Shown here piece by piece: positions 33,836-42,324 of a stretch of 64,000 nucleotides of DNA. The notes under the pieces were generated by a model. It was given only the letters and a program-made list of their open reading frames with translations. It was not told where the DNA came from and did not search any database. The DNA lies in assembly GCA_030442035.1 (NCBI GenBank), contig JAUJEA010000012.1, positions 62,001 to 126,000 of the forward strand. The letters are read 5' to 3'. How positions within the stretch are numbered: position 1 is the first letter of the stretch; each line of letters opens with the position of its first letter. The stretch comes from Splendidivirga corallicola (GTDB lineage: Bacteria > Bacteroidota > Bacteroidia > Cytophagales > Cyclobacteriaceae). The translations under genes were made by a program, and so were the position numbers.

Positions 33836-35128
33836 CTAATTGTTATAAGGTATCTCAGATTTATGGGGATCCAGTTTTGGGTATTGTAGTTTTTCTTCGA
33901 GTCTTTTTTCAAGCTCCGGGGTAATGATGTGCTCGATGGTTTCTGCATCCTCGTGAACATGATCCGGTGCTATTTTGAGGTATTCCGTTAGATATAGTTC
34001 CCATAATCTGTGCAGCTTCACCATACGTTGGCCCTTGGTTTTCCCAGCCTCGGTGAATTTCCAATAACCATTTTCCTTTTCCAGAAAACCCTGATTTTTC
34101 AATCTGCTTAAACCACTTTTCAGAACACTTACATGAAAAGGTCTTCTTTGAATGATATCCTTGATGGTTCTGGCTTTAAAGTAATCCTCATCAGCCTCAC
34201 CGATATTGAAGAGTAGCTTAAGGATATTCTCTTCTGTGATCTGGTTTTGGATCCTACGCTTTTCTATCAGGCGGTTAACAATGCCCTTTTTAGGAGCAAA
34301 GAAAAAAGAAACCAATGCAATAATGGAAATGATCATGACGATCCATGGACCAGTAGGCATGGAGGGAGCAATGTAGGAAATATAGGCCCCTGTTACACCC
34401 GAGACAGCCCCAAAGCAGGCCGCTAAAATGATCATTACTTTCAGCTTATCTGTCCAGAATTTGGCTGCAGCTGCCGGTGTTACCAAGATAGCTGCCATCA
34501 ATACAACACCGATGGCCTGAATACCAGTAACTACTGCTAATACGGTGAGCGTTGTAAGAATCAGCTCCAGTCCTCTCACCGGAAAACCGATGGATTGAGC
34601 GAATGCCCCATCAAATGAAATTAATGTTAACTCTTTAAAGAGGAGAAAAACTACTGCCAGCAGGATGATGGAAACAGTTCCAAAAACAATAAGATCCTGT
34701 CCGATGAGTGAGGCTGCCTTTCCAAAAAGGAAATGATCAAGGCCGGATTGGGCTGCAATGCCTGATCCTTGTATCCAGGTTAGCATCAAAATACCAATAC
34801 CAAAGAATACGGATAATATTAAGCCTATGGCAGTGTCCTCTTTGATTTTTGATTTGGCAGTTATATAGTCGATGGCCACCAATGAGATCCAGCCTGTTAG
34901 GAAAGCACCAGCCACAAGCAGTACCGGATTCTTATTTTCTGCAATAATAAATGCCAAACAAACACCGGGTAATACGGAATGCGCCACGGCATCTCCAACC
35001 AAAGCCTTTTTCTTGAGAAAGATAAAACAACCGACAATGGCTGCACTGCTACATAGCAGGACGGATCCAAGGGTCACATATCGAATGTTAGGATCTGCAA
35101 ATGAGAAAAACTCTAACAGATTTTCCAT
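33836..35128 (-). CDS. Metal ABC permease fused to a DtxR-type repressor domain
   Basis: 430 residues. Residues 1-290 are an ABC-3 permease (KALVGDAVAHSVLPGVCLAF, GIQAIGVVLMAAILVTPAAA, about eight helices). After a basic linker (RLIEKRRIQNQ) comes a cytoplasmic C-terminal part of about 130 residues with a winged helix (FNIGEADEDYFKARTIKDII, HVSVLKSGLSRLKNQGFLEK) and a DtxR/MntR dimerisation segment (HRLWELYLTEYL, HVHEDAETIEHIITPELEKR), including His/Glu residues that bind metal in MntR. This suggests a permease that senses cytoplasmic metal. It starts three bases after the ATPase gene. Confidence 0.88.
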   Translation of the reverse strand: MENLLEFFSFADPNIRYVTLGSVLLCSSAAIVGCFIFLKKKALVGDAVAHSVLPGVCLAFIIAENKNPVLLVAGAFLTGWISLVAIDYITAKSKIKEDTAIGLILSVFFGIGILMLTWIQGSGIAAQSGLDHFLFGKAASLIGQDLIVFGTVSIILLAVVFLLFKELTLISFDGAFAQSIGFPVRGLELILTTLTVLAVVTGIQAIGVVLMAAILVTPAAAAKFWTDKLKVMIILAACFGAVSGVTGAYISYIAPSMPTGPWIVMIISIIALVSFFFAPKKGIVNRLIEKRRIQNQITEENILKLLFNIGEADEDYFKARTIKDIIQRRPFHVSVLKSGLSRLKNQGFLEKENGYWKFTEAGKTKGQRMVKLHRLWELYLTEYLKIAPDHVHEDAETIEHIITPELEKRLEEKLQYPKLDPHKSEIPYNN

Positions 35129-35131
35129 ACT

Positions 35132-35923
35132 TTATCTTTTGTCTCTTGTTGGAAACTCTCCTTTTTCCATCAAATTACCCACTTCTGCGAGCAGTGTTAA
35201 TTTACCTCCATATGTTTCCTGTAAAAGTTCAGGAGTAAGCGTTAATGCTGTAGGACCGGAGGCAACTAATCTCATATTCAATAAAACGATCCAGTTAAAA
35301 TATTCGGAAGCAGACTGAAGGTCATGATGAATAACAATCACTGTTTTACCTTTTTCAGTCATTTCCCTAAGCATTGTAATAATCGCTCGTTCTGTGGCAG
35401 CGTCTACACCAGCAAAGGGTTCATCCATGAAATAAATGTCTGCCTCTTGTGCAAGCGCCCTGGCAATGAAAACACGTTGCTGCTGTCCTCCGGAAAGTTG
35501 TGATATTTGCCTGTTCAGAAATTGTTCCATTCCAACTTTTCTAATACAGTCCAGCGCCACCTCACGATCCGCTTTCCTGGGTCTTTTGAATAGACCAAGT
35601 TTTGAATATCGCCCCATTAGAACAACATCCAATACTGATGCGGGGAAGTCCCAATCCACGGATTCCTTTTGAGGAACATAACTTACTTTATTTCTGACTT
35701 TATTGAGTTCTTTATCGAAGACCTTAATATAACCGCTGCTATTGGGTACCAATCCCATAATGGATTTGATCAATGTAGATTTACCGGCCCCGTTGGGCCC
35801 AATAATACCAATAATACTTCCCTTAGGAAGTGTCAGATCAATATCCCATAAAACCGGCTTTTTGTTATAAGTGACGGTTAGATCGTGAATTTCTAAAACT
35901 GCATCTTCAACCTGATGTACCAT
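35132..35923 (-). CDS. Metal ABC transporter ATP-binding protein
   Basis: 263 residues. Walker A GPNGAGKST, Q-loop QKES, signature LSGGQQQRVF, Walker B IYFMDEPFAGVD and switch His in VIVIHHDL. ZnuC/MntB-type ATPase that drives the two permeases of this operon. The stop is three bases before the start of the permease-repressor fusion; the lipoprotein gene lies about 100 bases upstream. Confidence 0.93.
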   Translation of the reverse strand: MVHQVEDAVLEIHDLTVTYNKKPVLWDIDLTLPKGSIIGIIGPNGAGKSTLIKSIMGLVPNSSGYIKVFDKELNKVRNKVSYVPQKESVDWDFPASVLDVVLMGRYSKLGLFKRPRKADREVALDCIRKVGMEQFLNRQISQLSGGQQQRVFIARALAQEADIYFMDEPFAGVDAATERAIITMLREMTEKGKTVIVIHHDLQSASEYFNWIVLLNMRLVASGPTALTLTPELLQETYGGKLTLLAEVGNLMEKGEFPTRDKR

Positions 35924-36027
35924 GTCTGTATTCCTTTGACGTTTTATCCGTTCTCAGACGGATCCAAGTAGTTCTTTGTATACTTTTGTCATCATTTCGA
36001 TTCTGTATGCATAATCCATTACATACT

Positions 36028-36984
36028 TTATTTAAGTGCTTCAACTATCGTTTTGATATTGGCGTGTACCATACCGATATAAGTTCCTTCCGGCGTTCCT
36101 TCTTCGCCCATGGCATCCGAAAACAGGCTTCCTCCAATCACCACATCATGCCCTCTTTCCCGACAACCTTCCACAACAGCCTGAATCGATTTTTCCGAAA
36201 CGGAAGTTTCCACAAATACCGCTTTGATCTTTCTTTCGATAATGAATTTCACAAGATCCGAAACGTCCTTTAGCCCGTATTCAGACTGGGTTGATAATCC
36301 CTGTAATCCACGAACTTCGATTTCATAGGCTCTCCCAAAATACTCAAAGGCATCATGCGCGGTGATCATAACCCTTTGATCTGGTGGAATGGTTTCTATC
36401 TGTTGTCGGATTGTTTGGTGCAGGGAATCGAGCTTTGCTAAGTAGATTGCTTCATTGGTTGCATAATAGGAAGCATTGATGGAATCCAATTGTTGAAGGG
36501 AGTTGCTTACATGCCTCACGGCCTCCTTCCAAAGCAATGCATCAAACCAAATATGTGGGTCCGGTGTGTTTTCGTATTGTTTGCTGCCCAACAGAATAGT
36601 TTTATCTATCTTTTCAGAAACAGCAACTACCGGTTTAAGCCTTCCCAGATTTTCCAGGATTTCAGCCAGTTTTCCTTCCAGGTATAATCCATTGTAGAAA
36701 ATCACATCAGCACTGGTTAATTTTTCAAGATCTCCCTGAGTCGCTTTATACAGATGCGGATCTACGCCGGGGCCCATCAATGCTTCTATAGTTACCGAAT
36801 CCCTGGCGACGTTTTTAACAATATCCGCGATCATTCCGGTGGTGGCTACGATGTTTAATTTTTGTCCTTTGTGCTGATCATTGGTCTCCGAACATGCGTT
36901 CAGTAGTAGTATTGTTCCTAATATGATGAATGTTGAAAAACAATTTGCCAGGCTTTTAATCAATTTACTTTCCATCCTTTTCAA
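36028..36984 (-). CDS. Metal-binding lipoprotein of an Mn/Zn ABC transporter (ZnuA/MntA type)
   Basis: 318 residues; the start may also be the ATG three codons later (36975). Lipobox ILLLNACSE. Cluster 9 substrate-binding protein: GMIADIVKNVARD, LMGPGVDPHLYKATQGD with the first metal His, NTPDPHIWFDALLW, ITAHDAFEYFGRAYEI, and FVETSVSEKSIQAV. The long His-rich loop typical for ZnuA is absent, which favours Mn2+ (or Fe2+) over Zn2+. Its first four bases overlap the end of the regulator gene (ATGA). Confidence 0.92.
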   Translation of the reverse strand: MKRMESKLIKSLANCFSTFIILGTILLLNACSETNDQHKGQKLNIVATTGMIADIVKNVARDSVTIEALMGPGVDPHLYKATQGDLEKLTSADVIFYNGLYLEGKLAEILENLGRLKPVVAVSEKIDKTILLGSKQYENTPDPHIWFDALLWKEAVRHVSNSLQQLDSINASYYATNEAIYLAKLDSLHQTIRQQIETIPPDQRVMITAHDAFEYFGRAYEIEVRGLQGLSTQSEYGLKDVSDLVKFIIERKIKAVFVETSVSEKSIQAVVEGCRERGHDVVIGGSLFSDAMGEEGTPEGTYIGMVHANIKTIVEALK

Positions 36985-37637
36985 TCCGTTACTAATATGT
37001 TTTCTGCTACTTCTTTTGAAATGAATACTGTTTTTTTATTGTCTATTGTTATTTCCAAAGAGCCATCAAAGGCGATCCTGTCATTTACTTTTATTTTTGC
37101 TCCAAGATAGGCTCCTATTTTATCAAGGTATTGAAGGAAAAGCGAGCTGGAATCTTTCACCGCCACAACAATTCCTTGTTCATTTACTTCAAGCTTTGAA
37201 AGAGCAACTTTGGGTTTATTGAGAATTTCACCATTTTCATCCGGAATCGGATCACCATGTGGATCAAACTTGGGAAAACCCAGAAATTCGTCGAGCCGCT
37301 TAATGAGTAGGGGAGACTTAATATGTTCCAACTGTTCTGCTACCACATGTACCTCATCCCAGCTAAACTTAAGTTTCTCCACCAGAAATACTTCCCATAA
37401 GCGATGTTTTCTGATTACCTTGAGCGCCTCTTTTTTTCCGTCCTCAGATATCTCAACACCACGATATCTTTTGTAATTGATCACACTTTTCTTTGAGAGC
37501 TTTCTGATCATATCTGTAACCGAGGCAGGCTTCGTATTGAGTGTATCGGCTATCGCATTGGTGGATACATTTTTTTCTCCACCCAGGGAAAGGTGATAGA
37601 TGGTTTTTAGATAATTCTCTTCCGCAAAACTTAACAT
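36981..37637 (-). CDS. MntR/DtxR family metal-dependent regulator
   Basis: 218 residues from ATG 37637 (MLSFAEENYLKTIYHL); a frame seven codons longer is less likely. N-terminal winged helix with NTKPASVTDMIRKLSKKS, the metal-binding dimerisation domain (LFSWDEVHVVAEQLEHIKSP in part, FPKFDPHGDPIPDENG) and a C-terminal FeoA/SH3-like domain (AVKDSSSLFLQYLDKIGAYL). Such proteins repress metal-uptake genes when Mn2+ or Fe2+ is plentiful. It heads the uptake operon and likely controls it through the palindromes at 37670 and 37749. Confidence 0.92.
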   Translation of the reverse strand: MLSFAEENYLKTIYHLSLGGEKNVSTNAIADTLNTKPASVTDMIRKLSKKSVINYKRYRGVEISEDGKKEALKVIRKHRLWEVFLVEKLKFSWDEVHVVAEQLEHIKSPLLIKRLDEFLGFPKFDPHGDPIPDENGEILNKPKVALSKLEVNEQGIVVAVKDSSSLFLQYLDKIGAYLGAKIKVNDRIAFDGSLEITIDNKKTVFISKEVAENILVTD

Positions 37638-37669
37638 AAGTATGTGTTTACGGAGCAAAGCTATTAATA

Positions 37670-37685
37670 TTTAGTCTTATCTAAA
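37670..37685. promoter_or_regulatory. Candidate MntR operator 1
   Basis: TTTAGTCTTATCTAAA: arms TTTAG and CTAAA with a six-base spacer, 33 bases upstream of the regulator start. Extended by AATA/TATT-like flanks. Confidence 0.5.
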
Positions 37686-37748
37686 AATATTTTTCACTTT
37701 AATTTAAAAATCATCAAAAAAGAAATTAAAATGCTGTTTTTCAGTTGA

Positions 37749-37764
37749 TTTAGTTTTTTCTAAA
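37749..37764. promoter_or_regulatory. Candidate MntR operator 2
   Basis: TTTAGTTTTTTCTAAA, with exactly the same arms and spacer as operator 1, 63 bases further upstream of the regulator. Confidence 0.45.
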
Positions 37765-37881
37765 ATAATTATTAGATAATGTTAAAAGTGCAGAAACAGC
37801 CCGACAGCAATTTGTTCAAGATACATCAGGTGACCAACTGGTTGTGTGAGCATTTGGATGATGTTATATGGAAAACGCTGG

Positions 37882-38991
37882 TCAGATCAGGTTCTCAAGC
37901 GTATCGAGCAGTTTTTTTTCTTCACTTTCCCAATGGATATCGTTAGGGCTAACGGCCTGATAAAATTCAGTTTGGAGCATTTTCTGGAATACTTCCTGGC
38001 CATAAATATGGTGATAGTCAATGGATATACAGGCATTGTATTGCTTGCCGTAGTCAACCCAGGCTGGATTATGATGAATAATCATGGGCAGCTTATAAGC
38101 TAAATATTCGAATATTTTGGTTGGGAAACGGTTTTTTGTGCTGATGTTTGGTTCATAAGGAACCAATCCAAAATCTGCATTTAACACAGCTTGGAGAATA
38201 TCAGAATGGGGTACGAGGTGATCCCCACCAGATAATTCGATATAATCAATATCCCGTAATCGTGCTTTTATTTGCCTTAAAACACTGGATTTTGCACAAT
38301 AACCAATAATATGTAATTCAATTCTGCTGTCTAGTTGATGAAGTATTTTTGTGAGCCTGATAGCATTGAAAATGCCGTAATGTTCGGAGATGGTTCCTGT
38401 ATACACCAATCTTATTTTGTTATCTGCAGCCCTTGTTCGCTGCAAATCATGAAGTACTCTGCATTTATTTTGAATGGTTACGTATCGCTTGCCCAAGAAT
38501 GGAATTTCCCTTTCATAGATTTTTTCTGCTAAAAAAAAGGTGTTAATAAAAGGAGAGGAGATCCATTCAACAAACCTTACTTTGGCTGCCACCAAGTATT
38601 TCAATGGCCATACATAAGTATTGGTATAGACAATATTTGACCAATAATTTTCTTGTACGTCATATAATAATTTAACTCCAAATAATATTTTGTATAGTAC
38701 GCTAACTATCAGTAATTCATGGGTATTAACTATTATGAGTTCAGGTTTTAGTTTAAATAATAAAATATAATATTTCCAAGGTGCCAGTAATCTTTTCAGG
38801 CTTAGTCTTTTGAAATTAAAAATAGGATGGAAACTGATATTTTCGTTGGCGGGGATATTTTTTGAGGAAAAGCCTATGATATTAATTTCATATTTATTTG
38901 TTTGGTCGCTTGAAACACCGAACTTCTCGAACATGCGTGTGTCATCGACAGGCTTGAGGACAGATGCAAGAACAAGTTTAGTTTTTTTCAT
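37882..38991 (-). CDS. Glycosyltransferase (GT4-like)
   Basis: 369 residues from ATG 38991 (MKKTKLVLASVLKPVDDTRM); a TTG three codons earlier is also in frame. GT-B fold: N-terminal half with PELIIVNTHELLIVSVLY and GVKLLYDVQENYWSNI, then the C-terminal donor domain with IRLVYTGTISEHYGIFNAIR, LHIIGYCAKSS, and FGLVPYEPN...KIFEYLAYKLPMI. It should add a sugar to a surface polysaccharide or glycolipid; acceptor unknown. It lies upstream of the metal operon on the same strand but separated by 244 bases. Confidence 0.82.
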   Translation of the reverse strand: MKKTKLVLASVLKPVDDTRMFEKFGVSSDQTNKYEINIIGFSSKNIPANENISFHPIFNFKRLSLKRLLAPWKYYILLFKLKPELIIVNTHELLIVSVLYKILFGVKLLYDVQENYWSNIVYTNTYVWPLKYLVAAKVRFVEWISSPFINTFFLAEKIYEREIPFLGKRYVTIQNKCRVLHDLQRTRAADNKIRLVYTGTISEHYGIFNAIRLTKILHQLDSRIELHIIGYCAKSSVLRQIKARLRDIDYIELSGGDHLVPHSDILQAVLNADFGLVPYEPNISTKNRFPTKIFEYLAYKLPMIIHHNPAWVDYGKQYNACISIDYHHIYGQEVFQKMLQTEFYQAVSPNDIHWESEEKKLLDTLENLI

Positions 38992-39038
38992 GTAAACCAA
39001 AGTTATACGATTTACTTAAAATTTCTTGGAATTTTTGT

Positions 39039-39851
39039 ATGGAACTAAAGCAATTAATTGATCAGGCTTGGGAGAACCGAGAGCTGTTAAAGGACAAAAA
39101 CACGCAAATCAGTATTAAAACAATCATTGACGAGCTGGACAGAGGCAGGATTCGCGTGGCGGAACCCACCGATGATGGCTGGAAAGTGAATGATTGGGTT
39201 AAAAAGGCTGTCATACTTTACTTCCCCATTCAAAACATGCAGTTGATCGAAGTAGGACCATTCGAATTTCATGATAAAATGAAACTTAAGTCCGGGTATG
39301 ATAAGATGGGTGTAAGAGTAGTGCCTCATGCAGTTGCCAGATATGGAGCCTACATCAGCAAAGGGGTAGTCATGATGCCCTCGTACGTAAACATTGGGGC
39401 TTACGTTGATGCCGGCACAATGGTGGATACCTGGGCAACTGTGGGTAGCTGCGCTCAAATTGGAAAGAATGTACACCTGAGTGGTGGTGTTGGCGTTGGC
39501 GGTGTGTTGGAGCCTATTCAGGCGGCGCCAGTGATCGTGGAGGACAATGCATTTATCGGCTCAAGATGTATATTGGTTGAAGGTGTAAGAATAGGAAAGG
39601 AAGCAGTACTTGGCGCCAATGTAACCTTAACTGCCAGCTCGAAGATCATTGATGTAACCGGCTCTGAGCCTGTAATTCATAAAGGGTATGTTCCGGAGAG
39701 ATCCGTTGTAATACCAGGGTCTTACACAAAGAAATTCCCAGCCGGAGATTATCAGGTTCCGGCGGCCTTGATCATCGGCAAGCGTAAACCGAGTACTGAC
39801 CTTAAGACTTCCTTAAATGATGCGCTTAGAGAAAATGATGTAGCCGTTTAG
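39039..39851 (+). CDS. dapD: 2,3,4,5-tetrahydropyridine-2,6-dicarboxylate N-succinyltransferase
   Basis: 270 residues, normal for DapD. The enzyme succinylates tetrahydrodipicolinate in lysine/diaminopimelate synthesis. N-terminal helical domain (ELLKDKNTQISIKTIIDELD, GRIRVAEP), conserved VRVVPHAVARYGAYISKGVV, then a left-handed parallel beta helix of hexapeptide repeats (VNIGAYVDAGTMVDTWATVG, QIGKNVHLSGGVGVGGVLEP) and C-terminal PAALIIGKRK. The gene stands alone, divergent from the glycosyltransferase; 47 bases separate the two starts. Confidence 0.95.
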   Translation: MELKQLIDQAWENRELLKDKNTQISIKTIIDELDRGRIRVAEPTDDGWKVNDWVKKAVILYFPIQNMQLIEVGPFEFHDKMKLKSGYDKMGVRVVPHAVARYGAYISKGVVMMPSYVNIGAYVDAGTMVDTWATVGSCAQIGKNVHLSGGVGVGGVLEPIQAAPVIVEDNAFIGSRCILVEGVRIGKEAVLGANVTLTASSKIIDVTGSEPVIHKGYVPERSVVIPGSYTKKFPAGDYQVPAALIIGKRKPSTDLKTSLNDALRENDVAV

Positions 39852-40221
39852 GGCTGCATTGATTGATGGACTGGTGCTGAAATAACCGGATTTTCAATAT
39901 AACAATCGCAATGCATATTCGTTAAGCTCGTAAACCCAAATTTACTGTTTGATTAAGCCGATTGTTTTGCTTTCGAATTATGGCTATGGATTGGATAGAC
40001 CAGTGATCCTTCAATTATTGCTGATGTAATTAATCCAATCAACTTGCATATTAAATCCACAAAACATCTGCTTTTTTTGCGGAAAGATTCGTGACTTTTT
40101 GCCGATCTCGGATGAGGTCAAATAGCAAACGGTTACTTGAGTTACTTCGTCCATATTTATGTTAGGAGTGATGAATAATTTGGGTATGGCATCCAATTTG
40201 TTTTTTATTCAAGGAAAATCG
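39852..40221. other. Gene-free stretch
   Basis: No gene, repeat or convincing RNA structure seen; presumably holds the end of dapD transcription and the promoter of the DUF3108 gene. Confidence 0.3.
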
Positions 40222-41046
40222 ATGAATATGAAGCGATTGATTACTGGTTTAGTTATTATAATATTTTTTTCTGCTTTCGCTGTAAACGATACCGGCATTT
40301 ACAAGGATGTGGAGCACAACAGCTTTGCGAAGGGTGAGCTGCTTCAATTCAAAGTTACCTTTGGTATTTTTACTGTAGGTAAAGGGCAAATGAAGATCCA
40401 CAATACTTCCTACAAAATTAATAACAGAAACTGTCTGCGGGTAGATGTTCAGGGCAAGACAACAGGGGCAGTGAGCTGGGTTGCTAAAGTGGACGACAAC
40501 TGGGGAGCTTATATTGATTCTGCCGCTTTGGTGCCACATATCTCCTACAGAAAAATCAAAGAGAACAAGTACAGAAAAGATGAATTGATCAAATTTGATC
40601 ATGCTACTGACATGATCGAGGCAAAGGTAGCAGACAAGAAAACAGGTTTATACAAAGAACCTGAATACTATAAAGCACCGGACAATATCTTCGATATGAT
40701 AGGTGGTTATATGTATCTGAGAACCATTGATTTTAATAAACATAATATAGGTGATACTTTAACCATTGACGCTTTCTTCGAAGATACCGTTTATGATTTC
40801 CGGATCATGTATCAGGGGAAGGAAGTGGTTAATACCAAGATTGGGAAAATGAATGCCATCAAGCTGGTACCGATCATGCCGGATAACAAACTCTTCGATG
40901 GTGAGAATTCCATTTCAGTATGGTTTTCAGATGATGAGAACAGAATTCCACTGAGAATAGAAGCAGATATGTTTATAGGAACTGCCGGAATATATATAAT
41001 TCATCAAGAAGGTTTATTACATGAGTTGAATTATTATAAAAAATAA
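40222..41046 (+). CDS. Exported DUF3108 protein
   Basis: 274 residues from ATG 40222; the frame opens at 40159 but MNMKRLITGLVIIIFFSAFA is a clean signal start. DUF3108 marks: FAKGELLQFKVTFGIFTVGK, INNRNCLRVDVQGKTTGAVS, a conserved YMYLRT segment, DTLTIDAFFEDTVYDFRI, and the C-terminal VWFSDDENRIPLRIE. The domain probably forms a closed beta structure in the periplasm; function unknown. Confidence 0.85.
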   Translation: MNMKRLITGLVIIIFFSAFAVNDTGIYKDVEHNSFAKGELLQFKVTFGIFTVGKGQMKIHNTSYKINNRNCLRVDVQGKTTGAVSWVAKVDDNWGAYIDSAALVPHISYRKIKENKYRKDELIKFDHATDMIEAKVADKKTGLYKEPEYYKAPDNIFDMIGGYMYLRTIDFNKHNIGDTLTIDAFFEDTVYDFRIMYQGKEVVNTKIGKMNAIKLVPIMPDNKLFDGENSISVWFSDDENRIPLRIEADMFIGTAGIYIIHQEGLLHELNYYKK

Positions 41047-41122
41047 TATGTTGGCAGGCATTATTATTCCTTTCAATCACAATAATTAGATTATTCTTTT
41101 CGTGAAATACTTGATTTTATTA

Positions 41123-41151
41123 TTGGGTTTTACAAAAAGCAGTTACATTTG
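41123..41151 (+). promoter_or_regulatory. Bacteroidota-type promoter of the TPR gene
   Basis: TACATTTG (41144-41151) fits the -7 consensus TAnnTTTG exactly, with TTG (41123-41125) 18 bases upstream as the -33 element. This gives a leader of about 115 bases. Confidence 0.45.
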
Positions 41152-41275
41152 CGGTCCTGAAGATGGTTTACTAAGAACCGTTACAACCAAGATCTTTTCT
41201 CTAACTCAACAATTTTACATAGAAAAAGTCTGAACGAGTAAACCGCTTTGAACAAATTGGCATTATTAATTAGAG

Positions 41276-41875
41276 ATGAAACGAATTATTCTATTGGCGA
41301 TCTATACCATGCTATTGGGAACAATGGCCTGTGAAGATGAAAGTTCCGAACTTGGAGACCAATATTTCAACAAAGGTAAATACGACGAGGCAGTAGCGGA
41401 ATATAGCAAATATCTCGAGCTACAACCTAACAATGTTAAATCGCTTTACAACAGGGGTAGGGCCTATGAAGAAATTGGCGATTACAGCAATGCCATGGAA
41501 GATTTTAAAAAAGTTCTGAAAATTGACCCGAGGAATGTTAGTGCACATCTAAGCGTGGGACAAGACTTCTATCGAAATGGAGATTATGCCAGCGCGATTT
41601 TCTACTACGACAAAGCAGTGAAACTGGATCCAAGCAGTGCTCAGGCCCATTATCTCATTGCCAGATCCAACCATAAACTTGGGAAGTTCCGTGACGCACT
41701 GAATGGTTATAATAATGCCATCAATATTAACAAAGATTTTGGTGACGCTTATCTTTCCCGGGGAGCTATCAAAGTTTATATGCGTCAGATGAAAGGTGCA
41801 TGTAGCGATTTCAGAACAGCCAAAGCCTTAGACGTCCAGGAAGCCGACAAAGCAATCAGTCAATATTGTAAGTAG
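41276..41875 (+). CDS. TPR-repeat lipoprotein
   Basis: 199 residues. N-terminal MKRIILLAIYTMLLGTMACE with lipobox GTMAC. Then four to five TPR units: GDQYFNKGKYDEAVAEYSKY, SLYNRGRAYEEIGDYSNAME, VGQDFYRNGDYASAIFYYDK, LIARSNHKLGKFRDALNGYN and AYLSRGAIKVYMRQMKGACS, the last of the type often found with a Cys pair. It should mediate protein contacts in the periplasm; partner unknown. Confidence 0.85.
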   Translation: MKRIILLAIYTMLLGTMACEDESSELGDQYFNKGKYDEAVAEYSKYLELQPNNVKSLYNRGRAYEEIGDYSNAMEDFKKVLKIDPRNVSAHLSVGQDFYRNGDYASAIFYYDKAVKLDPSSAQAHYLIARSNHKLGKFRDALNGYNNAININKDFGDAYLSRGAIKVYMRQMKGACSDFRTAKALDVQEADKAISQYCK

Positions 41876-42324
41876 TCCCCCTAAAAAAGCCCTGGCTACA
41901 GTAATAAGTAGCAAGAATTTAGTATAAAGACTAATAACATATAGGTTTAAAAGCTCGGCAATTAAACCTTGCTTTTGTAAAATTAATATCATTATCTTTT
42001 TTACTTTATCCTATCACATAAACTTTGCAAGCTTCTTGATCTATTCAATGAAAAGCTTTCAAATTTGATCGTTTTATTTCTCTAAAAAAAAGAAAAAGGC
42101 CACAGCAATTTATCTTTCATCCTGAGTCTTTTATGTAAAATCTTGACTAAACAAGGCGATGAGTCTTTCTAACAATATCAAATGATACTTTTTTAGGACC
42201 GACGAAGTAACAGCCTCCAACTGGCTGATTGACCTGTGTTTCAGCATTAGATTCATCATTTGAAATTCTTAATAATAGAATCATAGCTTTAAGGGCAATT
42301 TATTCAACTGTAAAAAAGGTTGGA
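41876..42324. other. Gene-free stretch
   Basis: AT-rich, convergent region between the TPR gene (+) and the zinc-finger gene (-). No clear hairpin or gene; the run CTAAAAAAAAGAAAAAGGCC near 42085 is the only low-complexity spot. Confidence 0.3.

Noticed and set aside
39852-40221. Structured RNA or riboswitch upstream of the DUF3108 gene
   Set aside because: No conserved riboswitch core or strong hairpin could be recognised by eye.
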